DNA from: an uncultured Bacteroidales bacterium
Lineage (GTDB): Bacteria > Bacteroidota > Bacteroidia > Bacteroidales > UBA932
Direction: 5' to 3'
Length of the DNA stretch: 64,000 bases
NCBI GenBank assembly: GCA_934725015.1
Contig: CAKVAS010000003.1
Location: 186,001-250,000 of the forward strand
Below, one piece after another: positions 8,479 through 19,300 of this stretch. The translations under genes were made by a program, and so were the position numbers. Under the pieces are notes generated by a model. It was not told the DNA's origin. It did not search any database and saw only the letters and a program-made list of their open reading frames with translations. The stretch's first letter is position 1, and every line of letters starts with the position of its first letter.

Positions 8479-10899
8479 TTACTTCAGCTTAGGCTCGGAG
8501 CCGGAGAGATCCCAGACATCGGAGCTCCAGCCGAGAGACCGTGCCACGCCTGAGGCCGTGGCGTCGGAGGCGGCCGCCTTGCCGTGGTACGGATAGATGA
8601 AGGTATATTTTGACGGGACTTCCCTTATTGACAACGGAGTCGCAGCATCGGCGTTCTCCTGATCATAGACATCGCTGCAATACTTTGCGGTCAAGGTCGC
8701 TTCCGGTTTGCGTATGCAGTCTTTCAAGATGTTCTTCAAGCCGGTGAAACCGACGATTATGCCCGAGCCTCCGCCGTTCTCGTCATTACGGGTCGCGGTG
8801 ATGTTGTCAAACCATGCTATGCAGGATTCAATGGTGTTGTCATATCCCTTGTCCTTTGCATTCCAGCTGATTCCGGCAGCACGGCCGACGAGCCCGCCGA
8901 CAGCCGCCCAGCCGGTTATCGCGCCTGAAACATAGCATCTTGCTACAGAAGAGCCACTTCCCATATCTCCGACAATTCCGCCGGTTCTCTGGCCCACAGT
9001 CATTTTCCCTGAGAAAACACAGTCCTCAACGGTCGCGGCCTTGCCGTTAGGGGCAAAGCCCAGAATGCCTCCGACATCATCCGTGCACTTTATCGTGGAC
9101 GAAGACCCGCACCGGCGTATAGTCAGGGAATTCTCGTTCATTCCGACTATTCCGCCGCTCTTGTTCTGTCCCATGACAGTACCTGAGGAAAAGCACCCTT
9201 CAATGGTTGAGGCCTCGGAAACGATTCCGGCGATTCCTCCGGCATATTGCCTGGTGGCATTCACGTCCCCATAGAACTTACATCCGGACAAAGTGCCTCC
9301 TTGATAGTGTCCGACGATTCCGCCGACACGTTCACCGGCGCTGCTTACCGTCATGTGGGACTCGCAGTCGCGGATTTCGGCTCCGACGGCGGACTCATAA
9401 CCGACAATTCCGCCCGTGTATGTATTGGAGGTTCCGTTAGTCGTCTCGACAGTACCCATTGAGACACAGCCAATAATGCTGACTGACGCCAGCGTCTTGC
9501 CGACAATTCCGCCCGTTGAGGTTCTTCCGTCCCTTGTTCCGTCACCCATAGGATTGGAGACGACGACATTCACCGAACACCTTTCTATTGCAGCCTCGCG
9601 GGCGTTACCTCCAAGTCCGCCGACATTCTGTCCCTTTCCGCTGTTGGTGACAGTGCCGGTAGCCTCTACATCATAAACGTGCGCAGGCTTGCCTCCCGTA
9701 CCGATATATCCGCCGACTATGCCTGCCCCGGATTTTGCGTCACCTACAATCTCCGCATTTTCAAACTTGACATTATGACAATTCCCATAGAGCACTCCGA
9801 AGAAGCTTGCATACTTCACTTCCTTTGACTTGAGATTCAGGAGAGAGTGCCCGTCGCCGTCGAAATCAATGCCGAGGTCATACGGTTCATCCTGATTCAG
9901 CGGTGTCCAGTTGTCGATTGAGCCCATGTCGATGTCGCTTATCATCTTAAAATATGTCGTCTGCCCCGCCGCGAGGACTGGCTTCATCGCGAGAAGGTCG
10001 AGGACCGTGCTGAGCCTATATGGGTCAGCCTCTGTGCCTGAACCGCCGAGCACCGCCGTCCAGTCTCCGTCATTTATCTGAATCGTGCTCATATAGCCGC
10101 CCGCGAGATTTACCGCACTCTCGGTCGTGAAGGATTTTTTGATTGCAGCGCCGTCGGCCTCGACAGTCACGGTCAGTTCCGTGCCTTCAGTAATGGCAGC
10201 CTCGGCCCATGGAGACATCATATATGCCGTAAGTACATGACTCTCCGACACGTCCGCATTTTCCAAAGAAAGGCCGAACGAACTGCTCTTCGCAGAGCCC
10301 GCGTTGTCCGTGAAGAAAATGTCAGATGCTGCGGAAAGCGTGACCCCGCTCACCTTGGCGACTGTCTCCGGCAGATTCAGACAGAGCTTCAGCGCCCCGT
10401 TGAGCCTGACGCCCTCGCCGGCAAAGGAAATATTCTGAATGTCCGGGAGTTCCGCAGCCATGGCATTGAGCTGAAGATGCGCCGTGGAGGCATTGCCCGC
10501 CTGAACCTGTCCGGTGTATGAATGTGCTTCGATAGCCTCGACCGTCTCATAATTTCCGGGATATATCGCCGTGAACTTCGTGCCTTCGAGTTCGTATCCC
10601 TCGAACGTCGCGGTCCTGCCGTTAATCTCCTTGACGGTGTATGTCTCCGACTCTCCGCTTTCCGAAATTATGCGGAGCACGTCCGTCGTCTCCCACGAGA
10701 GCTTCAGCGCGGCCTCGCCCTCCGTAAAAGTCACCTTGGTTCCAAGCTCTTCCGGAAGCGTGGCCGAAATCGTGACCTTGTTCTTAGTTTCCTCTCCGTT
10801 TCCCGCCGGTTCTTTCTCCTTCGCGCAGGAAAGGGAGGCAAGCGCGACAAGCGACGCCGCCGCAAACATATTCACAAAATGTTTCATATCCATAATCAT
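8479..10899 (-). CDS. GLUG-repeat surface lipoprotein with fimbrillin-like N-terminal domain (GLUG2)
   Basis: About 800 residues. Signal peptide ending LASLSC, then a fimbrillin/Mfa-like N-terminal domain (about 40-275), then a linker GGSGTEADPYRL that opens a beta-solenoid region with about ten GLUG motifs of the form GGIVG (about 390-700). The C-terminal part (YDQEN, then IYPYHGKAAA) closely matches that of the protein at 11999. GLUG proteins are secreted or surface proteins with suspected adhesive or glycan-binding roles. The gene overlaps the stop codon of the NAGPA gene by one base; starts at codon 3 or at MKHFVN (10887) are also possible. It is the last gene before the terminator. Confidence 0.85.
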   Translation of the reverse strand: MIMDMKHFVNMFAAASLVALASLSCAKEKEPAGNGEETKNKVTISATLPEELGTKVTFTEGEAALKLSWETTDVLRIISESGESETYTVKEINGRTATFEGYELEGTKFTAIYPGNYETVEAIEAHSYTGQVQAGNASTAHLQLNAMAAELPDIQNISFAGEGVRLNGALKLCLNLPETVAKVSGVTLSAASDIFFTDNAGSAKSSSFGLSLENADVSESHVLTAYMMSPWAEAAITEGTELTVTVEADGAAIKKSFTTESAVNLAGGYMSTIQINDGDWTAVLGGSGTEADPYRLSTVLDLLAMKPVLAAGQTTYFKMISDIDMGSIDNWTPLNQDEPYDLGIDFDGDGHSLLNLKSKEVKYASFFGVLYGNCHNVKFENAEIVGDAKSGAGIVGGYIGTGGKPAHVYDVEATGTVTNSGKGQNVGGLGGNAREAAIERCSVNVVVSNPMGDGTRDGRTSTGGIVGKTLASVSIIGCVSMGTVETTNGTSNTYTGGIVGYESAVGAEIRDCESHMTVSSAGERVGGIVGHYQGGTLSGCKFYGDVNATRQYAGGIAGIVSEASTIEGCFSSGTVMGQNKSGGIVGMNENSLTIRRCGSSSTIKCTDDVGGILGFAPNGKAATVEDCVFSGKMTVGQRTGGIVGDMGSGSSVARCYVSGAITGWAAVGGLVGRAAGISWNAKDKGYDNTIESCIAWFDNITATRNDENGGGSGIIVGFTGLKNILKDCIRKPEATLTAKYCSDVYDQENADAATPLSIREVPSKYTFIYPYHGKAAASDATASGVARSLGWSSDVWDLSGSEPKLK

Positions 10900-11909
10900 T
10901 ACTTTTTAGTGTCCATTATCAGAATTGTGGTTGAAAGGTTTCTCTCGCCGGAGTGGTCGAAGCCGCCCCGGTCGGTAGGATAGTTCACGACATGAGTTTC
11001 CGAGTCGCCCTGTCCGGTGACGCAGAGTGTCGATGAGCCGCCGCCGTCCATGTTCAGGGCATACTGCGGCTTGAAGTGTTCCTTGATGAAGAACGTGAGC
11101 TCGCGGGCGTTCATCCCTTCGGCGATGCCGGTGCGACGACCGTCAACGACTATCATCAGGAAATGGTTGTCCCCAGTGAGGGCGACGGCGGTTCTCGGGT
11201 GACGGACGCCCTGATGACGCAGGGGGTTCTCGTAGTTGAGGGTCTCAAGCTGCTCCTGAGTGTAGCCGTCGGGGACGAAGTTGGCTCCGACAGTCTCGTA
11301 GTTGTCGATGAGCATGGGCGCGGAGGAAAAGATGTTCGCCTCCGTGCGCTTGTTATAGACGGCGCGGGTCTCCTCCACATCACGCCGGCAGTCCTTCGCG
11401 GAGAACTCAATCTTCACGCCCTGCTTCCCGTCGGAATAGACGGCCGCCTCGGACTTCCACTGAGGGACTCCCGTGTTCATGACCGTCTTGTTCGGAATGG
11501 CGAACTTCACCACTCCATCGACCTTGATGTAGCACGACTCGTTCTCGTAGGCCGCGTTCACCGCCGCGACCGCCCCGAGCCTTTTCATCGTCGAGGAAGT
11601 GGCGCAGCTCGGCTCGTGGTAGTCGAACTTCACCTCATACCTGTCGGAGTTGAGATCGACGTCGAGCACTGAGACAATCTGCTCCGCCCCCGAAATATCG
11701 TCATGTCCTCGGAAAGACTTGTAAATCAGCCCGTCGCTGACCTTGACCTCAGTCCATTTCCCCTGACTTTCGCCCTGTGAGGTCGAAGGAGCGCTGTCCT
11801 GAGGCACGAATGCCGAATTGTCCTGCGGCTTTGCGCAGCTCCCGCATCCCGCAAGGAAAATAATGAGGGAGAAAAGAATATATCTTGTTCTGAGTGTTTT
11901 CATCATCAT
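10899..11909 (-). CDS. phosphodiester glycosidase (NAGPA/DUF2233 family) lipoprotein
   Basis: 336 residues. Lipobox LAGC near residue 22. The NAGPA core is complete in the C-terminal half: HPRTAVALTGD, VDGRRTGIAEGMNARELT, then NMDGGGSSTL (about 290-300), the family signature. Relatives remove GlcNAc or another sugar from a phosphodiester link (the mammalian enzyme uncovers mannose 6-phosphate). A secreted version beside a SusC/SusD pair suggests action on phosphodiester-linked glycans such as teichoic-acid-like, mannan or host glycans (inference). It sits between two GLUG lipoproteins and overlaps the downstream one by one base, so the three are co-transcribed. Confidence 0.9.
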   Translation of the reverse strand: MMMKTLRTRYILFSLIIFLAGCGSCAKPQDNSAFVPQDSAPSTSQGESQGKWTEVKVSDGLIYKSFRGHDDISGAEQIVSVLDVDLNSDRYEVKFDYHEPSCATSSTMKRLGAVAAVNAAYENESCYIKVDGVVKFAIPNKTVMNTGVPQWKSEAAVYSDGKQGVKIEFSAKDCRRDVEETRAVYNKRTEANIFSSAPMLIDNYETVGANFVPDGYTQEQLETLNYENPLRHQGVRHPRTAVALTGDNHFLMIVVDGRRTGIAEGMNARELTFFIKEHFKPQYALNMDGGGSSTLCVTGQGDSETHVVNYPTDRGGFDHSGERNLSTTILIMDTKK

Positions 11910-11998
11910 ATGTATTTATAAGTATTTGTGTCACATACGCCTCTTTCTGCGCAGGCAGTTTCAGATGGCTCCGGGCTGCCCGCGCTTGTCGAAAAGGG

Positions 11999-14530
11999 TC
12001 ATTTTTTCAGAGAAGGAACCGCCTTCGAGAAATCCCACACGGAAGCGTCCCATCCGAGGGACTGAGCCGCGCCCGAGGCTGTCGAGCCTGCGGCGGCCGC
12101 CTTGCCGTGGTACGGATAGATATAGCCGTAGCCTTCCGGAGTTCCGGTTATCACGAGCGGCGACGACGGTCCGGCGTTTTCCTGGTCGTAGAGGTCGCTG
12201 CAATAGTTCGCCTTGAGAGAGAAGCCGGGTCTGCGCAGGCAGTCCTCCAGAGTGTTGGTCAGGGAGGTGAAGCCTATCACCGCGCCGTTGCCGCTGGCTC
12301 CGGAGTAGTTGTTGTCGTTGCGCGTTCCTGTGACTCCTCCGTTCCACGCGAGGCATTTCGTGACCTTCACGCCGAACGCCTCGCCGAACTTCCAGCCGCC
12401 TCCGCAGGCCCTTCCAATCAGGCCTCCGACAGCAGCCTGACCCTCAACCTGAGCCTCGGACAGGCATCTTGTAACAAGCGTGTTCTTCATCACATCACCC
12501 GCGATGCCACCGACAAGCACATACTTGCCCGTAACCGAGCCGGAGCTGATGCAGTCGGATATTTCCGAATCCGCACCGCCGGACCTCGCGCCTTCCGCAT
12601 TTCCGACGATTCCGCCGACCGTGCGGTCTCCGGTGCTCACCTCGCCGCTGAAGAGGCATCGGCTGATGACACCTCCCTGGAAATGGCCGATGATTCCTCC
12701 GACACGCTCACGTTCGCCCCTCACGGTTGCATTCACCGCGCATCCGGTCACGCTGACATCCCCCACGGACTCCCAGCCGATGACTCCGCCGGTATATTTG
12801 CCGTTGTTGGTAACATTTCCGCTGACACTGCATCCGGAAATCCCGACCCCGGCGTTCGTCTTTCCGACTATTCCGCCGCAGGCCGCCTTCTGCTTGTCAT
12901 GAAGCACGTTAGAGATGACATTCGCCGAAACCGTGCAGTTCCTGAACTCCGCATTCGCGGCCACGCCGGCAAGTCCTCCCGTGTGAACCTCGCCCGCAGC
13001 CTCATTGGTGACGGTCACGCTCGCCTTCACATCGGAAACCACCGCCGTGATGCCGCCGTTAGTTCCCGCCCATCCTCCGAGAAGCCCGCAGTTGCCCGAG
13101 ACGCCGAGCACGGTCGCGTCAACGAACTCAACATTCTCACAGACTCCGTTGAGCACTCCGAAGAAACTTGCATAGGTCTTGGCGTCGTAGCATGAGAAGT
13201 TCATAATCTTATGGCCGCCTCCGTCAAAGTGGATTCCGAGGTCGTAAGGGTCCTCGAAGTTGAGCGGAGTCCATTTCTGCTTCTTCAAATCGACGTCAGC
13301 GTCAAGCCGCACATGGACGGTCTCCCCATTCTTGAGGACAGACTTGATGTTGAACACCTGTCCTGCCGTCTTGAGCAGGTACGGGTCGGCCTCGGTGCCT
13401 GAGCCCTCGGTTATCTCCTCCGGAGTTATCGGAGCGTCCGGGTCCTCACCCTTGACATGACCGCAGACATCGGAAACATCGGTTCTCGCGGCGAGCCATC
13501 CGAGTGCGGGATAGCCGTTGGCCACGGCCCCGTCCTCTGCCCACGGGTCGCCCCAGGCGGTCACCACGGCACGCAGTTCCTCGTCCGTCCTGCCGTCGGG
13601 ATTGGCAATGTCCGAGAGTGTCTTGGAATATGTGTATGCATCGGTATAGCCCTGTCCCGTCCCGCTCACGAGCCCGACGTCCCCCGAGCCTGAGACCGCA
13701 CTGTTCCATGCCACCACATTCTGAAGGTATGCGCTTCCGTTAAGTTTTCCCGCGATGCCCCCGCAGACCTTGTCTCCGGCAATTCTCCCGGTGGCATACA
13801 CGTTTGTTACGGCGCCGCCGTCAAGCATGGTGCCGACAATTCCGCCGCCGTCGCCGGAGGAACTCACCCGTGCCGCCGAATAGCAGTTGCTTATCTCGCA
13901 GAAACGCGGTGAATATGCGGTTCCGCTCATTCCGGCAATGCCTCCCGCAGGAGCTCCGCTGACGGAGCCGCTGACATAGCAGCCGCTCACTTTCCCGACA
14001 TAGTCGCTGCTCTTCGGCGAGCGGATACCGAGATAGCCGGCGATGACTCCCGACGCGTTGGAGCCGGAAATTGTCGCGTCGATGAACCCGACGTTACGGC
14101 ACTCCCCGCAGAGGATTCCGAAGAAGCTCGAATAGCTCTGCCCCTTGCAGCTGAGGTTCCTGATGACATGGCCGTCGCCGTCAAAGTCGATGAACAGGCT
14201 GTACGGGTCGGCATTGTTGAGCGGGGTCCAGGGAATGTCCTTCATGTCTATGTCCGCGGAAAGCTTGAAATAAACCATTTCCTCGGGAGAAAGCGCCTTG
14301 GACATATTCGCCACGTGCTGCGCCGTGGCGAGTATGTACGGAGACTCCTGAGTTCCGAAGCCGGAAGCGAACGCGCCCCCCAATCCGCCCTCGTCCACTC
14401 CCGGTTCCTCCGTTCTGTCGGGAGGCACCCTCGAATACGAATCCAGCGGATTATAATGGCACGACAGTGCCAGCATAAGCGTCAGCAGCGCAGCGACGAC
14501 ATAGCCCGATATATCATATATCCTTTTCAT
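11999..14530 (-). CDS. GLUG-repeat surface lipoprotein, internally duplicated (GLUG1)
   Basis: 843 residues. Lipobox ALSC (about 24) then two tandem modules, each opening with a G(S/F)GT..(A/S)PY segment, a WTPLN..DPY..(F)DGDGH-type segment and YASFFG or YSSFFG, followed by GLUG motifs of the GGIAG/GGIVG type: about four in the first module and eight in the second. The C-terminus (YDQENAG, then IYPYHGKAAAAG) matches GLUG2. The beta-solenoid is likely a surface adhesin or glycan-binding scaffold. It lies between the SusD gene and the NAGPA gene. I see no catalytic motif. Why the locus needs two related scaffolds is not clear. Confidence 0.85.
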   Translation of the reverse strand: MKRIYDISGYVVAALLTLMLALSCHYNPLDSYSRVPPDRTEEPGVDEGGLGGAFASGFGTQESPYILATAQHVANMSKALSPEEMVYFKLSADIDMKDIPWTPLNNADPYSLFIDFDGDGHVIRNLSCKGQSYSSFFGILCGECRNVGFIDATISGSNASGVIAGYLGIRSPKSSDYVGKVSGCYVSGSVSGAPAGGIAGMSGTAYSPRFCEISNCYSAARVSSSGDGGGIVGTMLDGGAVTNVYATGRIAGDKVCGGIAGKLNGSAYLQNVVAWNSAVSGSGDVGLVSGTGQGYTDAYTYSKTLSDIANPDGRTDEELRAVVTAWGDPWAEDGAVANGYPALGWLAARTDVSDVCGHVKGEDPDAPITPEEITEGSGTEADPYLLKTAGQVFNIKSVLKNGETVHVRLDADVDLKKQKWTPLNFEDPYDLGIHFDGGGHKIMNFSCYDAKTYASFFGVLNGVCENVEFVDATVLGVSGNCGLLGGWAGTNGGITAVVSDVKASVTVTNEAAGEVHTGGLAGVAANAEFRNCTVSANVISNVLHDKQKAACGGIVGKTNAGVGISGCSVSGNVTNNGKYTGGVIGWESVGDVSVTGCAVNATVRGERERVGGIIGHFQGGVISRCLFSGEVSTGDRTVGGIVGNAEGARSGGADSEISDCISSGSVTGKYVLVGGIAGDVMKNTLVTRCLSEAQVEGQAAVGGLIGRACGGGWKFGEAFGVKVTKCLAWNGGVTGTRNDNNYSGASGNGAVIGFTSLTNTLEDCLRRPGFSLKANYCSDLYDQENAGPSSPLVITGTPEGYGYIYPYHGKAAAAGSTASGAAQSLGWDASVWDFSKAVPSLKK

Positions 14531-14549
14531 TGTATATACACATTTTTTG

Positions 14550-16319
14550 CTACCATCCTTTGTTCTGTTCGATTTTCCCGCCCGTGAGGGTTATGTCCTC
14601 CTTAGGTATCGGATAGAAATAGTCACGCTCCTCGTTCCATTTCCTCTCGACGTCGGAGAAGAACACTATCTTTCCGGAATCGCCCTCGGAGAGCCTGTAG
14701 TCAGTGTCGATGTTGAACCATGTGACGTTTTCCTTCACCGACGGCTGCGTGCCGCCATAGACACAGATGTCAGCGGTGCCGTCCACGTTCACGTCGTAGG
14801 CCTTGCCAATCTTGTCGGAGGGGATGTAGATTCCCTCTATCTTCTGCCCTATGCAGGCTCCGGCCTTCCAGCGGATGAGATCCCACCAGCGGTTCTGGCT
14901 CTCAAGCACGAGCTCAATCGTCCTTTCCCTGCGGATTTCGAGAATCACGCCCTTGTTCGCGCCGGTGACGTTGGTGTAGCCGGTTTCAGGGGAACTGAGG
15001 TACGGGTCGGGAGCGCCGTTAGCGTCGCTGAGGCTCATCGCCGGCATCTTCGCCCGCTCACGGATCTTGTTCACCGAGACATCGAGGTCGTTCTGGGTGA
15101 TTTCCCCGAGCTCGGCCTTGGCCTCCGCGTAGTTGAGATAGACCTCGGCCATGCGGAAGAGCGGCAGGTCGTTGTAGGAAGACTCGCTGGAACCGAGGTT
15201 CGCCTCCGTGATGTACTTGTGCGGCTGGTAGCCGGTTATGCAGTTCGCGAAGTTCAGTCCCTTGGTCGTCCTGATGGTCTGGGCAAGGCGCGGGTCGCGT
15301 CCCGTCACCTCGTCCGCAAATTCAAGCCTGTCGTAGCCCGGCCTGTCCGTGAACCTCGTGCCGTCTGCCATGAGATAGCTGTTGACGAATTTCTTGGTGA
15401 AGCCGCAGCGTCCCTCGCCCGGTGTGTTGAAGGTGTTAAGAACCGAATTGGCAAGCGACGAGGCCTGGTCGTAGTCCCTCGCGAGAATTACCTCCACTGA
15501 CTTGGCGTTGTCGGAGGTGAAGAGATCGCGGTACGGCTGCGAGCCGGAGCTGTAGAGCGAGTAGCCGCGTGACGCCGTCATGAGTTCGTTCGACGACTCC
15601 ACGCAGAGACGGAGCCATTTCTCCGAGTCCGCAAGACCGTGATACTTGCGGAAGGTGCCCTCAAAAAGGCAGATGCGGCTCTTGAGCGCAAGGGCGGTCC
15701 ACCATGTCACGTGATAGAGATCCTTTGTGCTGTTTTCCTTCCTGAAAAGCTCTATCGCCTCGTCAAGGTCCCCGATGACGTGCTCCATCACCACGTCGCG
15801 CGAGTCCCTCGGCTTGTAGAGGACAGGGTCGTCCGTCCCCGGGACATGGTCAATCCACGGAACATCGCCGAACCGCTTCACCATGTTGAAGTAGTAGTGA
15901 GCCCTGAAGAACTTCGCCACTCCGGTGTATTTTCTCACGGCCGCCTGATCGCCGCAGTTGCCGATGTTCTCAAGCAGGAAATTGATATGCCGCAGAGCCT
16001 CGAACGACCAGCCACCGCCGGTCTCGGGAACGGTGCGGGTGAGGCTCACCTCGCTTGCAAGCGGAATCCAGATCATGTTGTCGCCTATTTCCTTGTAAAT
16101 TCCGCTTCCTCCGGGCAGGATGTCGCTGTAGAAACGGTTGGCATAGAGATCCAGTTCCGATTCGTTCTTGAAATATGTCTTCACCGTCACGGCGGCCTTA
16201 GGAGTAAGGTCCAGAAGATTGCAGGAGTTCAGCAGCGCCGACGCGAAAATGACGGATGCAAATCCCTTTATCATTGATTTTTTCATATACATCGTCTTGT
16301 TCATATACATTGTCCTCAC
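14550..16319 (-). CDS. SusD/RagB-family lipoprotein (ECF-regulated glycan locus)
   Basis: About 580 residues. The N-terminal coding frame holds several close ATGs inside a short repeat (CATATACAT on the plus strand, twice); the Met at 16286 (MKKSMIKGF) gives the most normal signal peptide, ending LLNSC. The C-terminal SusD signature is clear: FRMAEVYLNYAEAKAELG, KIRERA, then ILEIRRERTIELVLE.QNRWWDLIRWK. It partners the SusC gene 3 bp upstream and would bind the incoming glycan at the cell surface. Confidence 0.94.
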   Translation of the reverse strand: MRTMYMNKTMYMKKSMIKGFASVIFASALLNSCNLLDLTPKAAVTVKTYFKNESELDLYANRFYSDILPGGSGIYKEIGDNMIWIPLASEVSLTRTVPETGGGWSFEALRHINFLLENIGNCGDQAAVRKYTGVAKFFRAHYYFNMVKRFGDVPWIDHVPGTDDPVLYKPRDSRDVVMEHVIGDLDEAIELFRKENSTKDLYHVTWWTALALKSRICLFEGTFRKYHGLADSEKWLRLCVESSNELMTASRGYSLYSSGSQPYRDLFTSDNAKSVEVILARDYDQASSLANSVLNTFNTPGEGRCGFTKKFVNSYLMADGTRFTDRPGYDRLEFADEVTGRDPRLAQTIRTTKGLNFANCITGYQPHKYITEANLGSSESSYNDLPLFRMAEVYLNYAEAKAELGEITQNDLDVSVNKIRERAKMPAMSLSDANGAPDPYLSSPETGYTNVTGANKGVILEIRRERTIELVLESQNRWWDLIRWKAGACIGQKIEGIYIPSDKIGKAYDVNVDGTADICVYGGTQPSVKENVTWFNIDTDYRLSEGDSGKIVFFSDVERKWNEERDYFYPIPKEDITLTGGKIEQNKGW

Positions 16320-16322
16320 GAA

Positions 16323-19300
16323 TTAGAATGTTATGTCAAGTCCGAAAGTGAATGTCTTCGCATAAGGATAGACCATTCCCGCGCCCCTCCCGTTCTTCCA
16401 TGAAAGGGATGACGAGGCCTGCTCGGGGTCGATGTAGCGGCTCTTCAGCGCCGTCACCGTGGCAAGGTTCTCGCCCGAGAAGTAGATGCGGAACTTGGTC
16501 ATGCGCATCCTCTCAAGCCACTTCTTCGGAAGCGTATAGCCTATGGTGAGGTTCTTCAGGCGGCAGTAGCCGACATTCTGGAGGTAACGGTCGTTGACCG
16601 CCCCGAGCTCGCGGTTGCTCTTGAGCGCGACATATCCCCTCGGTCTCGGGAAATATGCGTCCGGATTGCTCTCCGACCAGACCTTGCTCATGAAGTCCTT
16701 GGGAATGAAAGAGACATAAGGCCGGGAATACGGGCCCCAGAACGCGAGGTCTTCGGTGCTCGGGTACATGTTCTGGCGTCCTATGCCCTGAAGCATAATC
16801 GAGAAGTCTATGCCCTTCCACCCGAGATTCACCGTCCCGCTGAAATTGTAGCGGGGAAGGGAGTTACCGATTATGACCATGTCCTTTATGTCGTCCGCGG
16901 ACGTCGTCGGTTCAATCTTCCCGTTTCCGTCGAGGTCGAGGAACTTGAGGTCTCCGGCATGAAGCCCGTTATCGACTATCTCCGTGTTAATCATGTCATT
17001 GACGGCGCTCTGATCCACCTGATACGCCATCGCGTCAGCGTTCGTCGCGAAGAGCCCGCCTATGCGGTAGCCCCAGATGTCGCCGAGCTTCTGTCCCACG
17101 TACGGGCTCGCGAGCGTCTTGTTCGGGTTGTCATATTTCGTGACATAAGAGACATTGTCGCCCAGGCCGAAGCTGACCCCATAGCTGAAGTCGTCGCCGG
17201 CAAGCGCGAAGCTGTCGTTCCATGAAACGGTGAATTCATATCCGTAGGTGCGCAGATCCGCCGAATTGTTCTTGGGGGCGGTCGCGCCGTAGGTCGAAGG
17301 AAGAGCCTGGCTCTGCATAATCATGTCCTTCGTGTCGCGGATATATGCGTCGGCGCTGAAATTGAGCCTGCCCCTGAACATCGAGAGGTCAAGTCCGATG
17401 TTGTTGGTATATATCTTCTCCCACGATATGTCCGACGCGTTAGGAGCCGACTCGTCCGCATAATAGACCTTCTGTCCTTCGCCGAAACGGTAGTTGAGCT
17501 GTCCCGAGGTGGTGATTGTCTGGATGTAGTCGTAATATCCCACCGCGCTCTGGTTTCCGAGCGAGCCGTAGGAGTACCTGAGCTTCAGGTTGTTGACCAC
17601 GCCCTTCGCGTTCCTGAAGAACGGCTCCTCGCTGATTCTCCAACCGAGCGAGAATGAAGGGAAGAATCCGAACCGGCGTCCCTTGGCGAAGCGCGAGCTG
17701 CCGTCGTAGCGTCCGCTTGTCTCGACGAGATAGCGGTCGGCGTAGGCGTAGTTGAGACGGTAGAAGAAGCCGAGCACGGCATAGTCGTCCTGGCCTCCCC
17801 GTGTGTAGATGTTGTCGCCCACAGCGATGTTAAAGTCGGAAATCTCCTCGCTCAGCAGGTCGTAGCGGCGCATATAGTTTTTCTTGTAGTACTTGTACTC
17901 GTAGTTCACTCCGGCCATTGCCTTGAAGTCATGCTTACCTCCGAAGATGTCTCCGTAGGTGGCGTAGGCATTGAACACGTTCCTGCGGGTGGTGTTGTAG
18001 CTCTCCTGAATCCTGTCCTTTGCCACATCGGAAGACGCTGACATATAGAGAACCTTGCCCGGGATGCGGGAATACGGGACATCGACGAAACGGTTGAAAG
18101 CATAGTACATAAGGTCAGTGTAGGAGTAGTTTGCCCTGATTTCAAACTGCCTTACAGGCCTTATCACTGCCTCGAAGGTGGTCCGCAGTTCGGTGTTCTT
18201 GTCCGTCATGTCGTGCTTGCCGTACTCCGCGATGGCATGGGCTCCGTCAGTCACCGTGTAGGTCGGGCTGGTCGATGAATAATAGACATAAGTGCCGTCC
18301 GGATTTATCGGGACTATGCTTGCGAGACCGTGTTTCCACGCGTTCGAGAAATAACTGCCGAATGAGCTGGAACTTCCCGGGAACGACTGCTTTCGGCTCG
18401 ACCAGTTGGTGTTGTTGGTGATTTCGAGCCAGTCGGTGACCTTCACCCCGATTTTCGTGCGGAAAGTATAATGGGTGTAGTGGTCCGGCTTTATGGCCTT
18501 GGCTCCCGTCTGGTCGTAGAAATTGCCAGAGACGAGGAAGTTCACCCTTCCCGCGCTGCCGGAAACGCTCAGGTTGTGGTCGTGCGTCGGGCGGGTGTTG
18601 TTGAACATATAGTTGTACCAGTCGAAGTTGCCGTAGTACTTATATACGCCTCCCTTCTCGACCACCCACGGCCTTGACGGGTCCTCCACCTTGTCGTTTC
18701 GGCGTATCCACAGCTCGTGGTAGTCCTCGGCGGTGTAGGTCGTATATGGCGTGCCCTGATAGGTTCTGAAGAACATATCGTTGATGTAGGCGCTGTAGTA
18801 GCCCCTCGTCTCGAAATCCGTTGAGACCGTGGCCGTTCCGAAAGTGAACTTGCCGTTATAGGAGACGTTTATCTTCTCTCCCGAAGGATTCTTCGTCGTC
18901 ACGAGCACGACTCCGAAGCCGGCGCGCGCTCCATAGACGGCCGACGCCGAGGCATCCTTCAGCACGCTTATGGACTCGATGTCGTTAGGATTCACGTCAC
19001 GAAGGTCTCCCTCCACACCGTCGATGAGGATGAGCGGACCGGTCGAAGAGGCGATTGAGGTCACGCCACGGATGTTCACTGTCGTTTCGTCACCGGCACG
19101 TCCCGAGGTCTTGACAGTGACGTTCGGCATCGCCCCCTGAAGCATCTCGCCCACGGAGGCGGCGTTGCGGTTGCGCAGGTTGTCTCCATCGACCACCGCC
19201 ACGGCTCCCGTGAGGTTCACTTTCTTCTGGGTTCCGTAGCCGATGACCACGGTCTCAGCGAGAAACTCATTGTCAGGCGAGAGCACGATGTCAAGCGGAG

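Noticed and set aside
11894..13195. 433-codon open frame on the plus strand opposite GLUG1
   Set aside because: It is antisense to a clear GLUG lipoprotein, rich in Arg, Ala, Asp and Ser as expected from a GC-rich complementary strand, with no domain or signal peptide.
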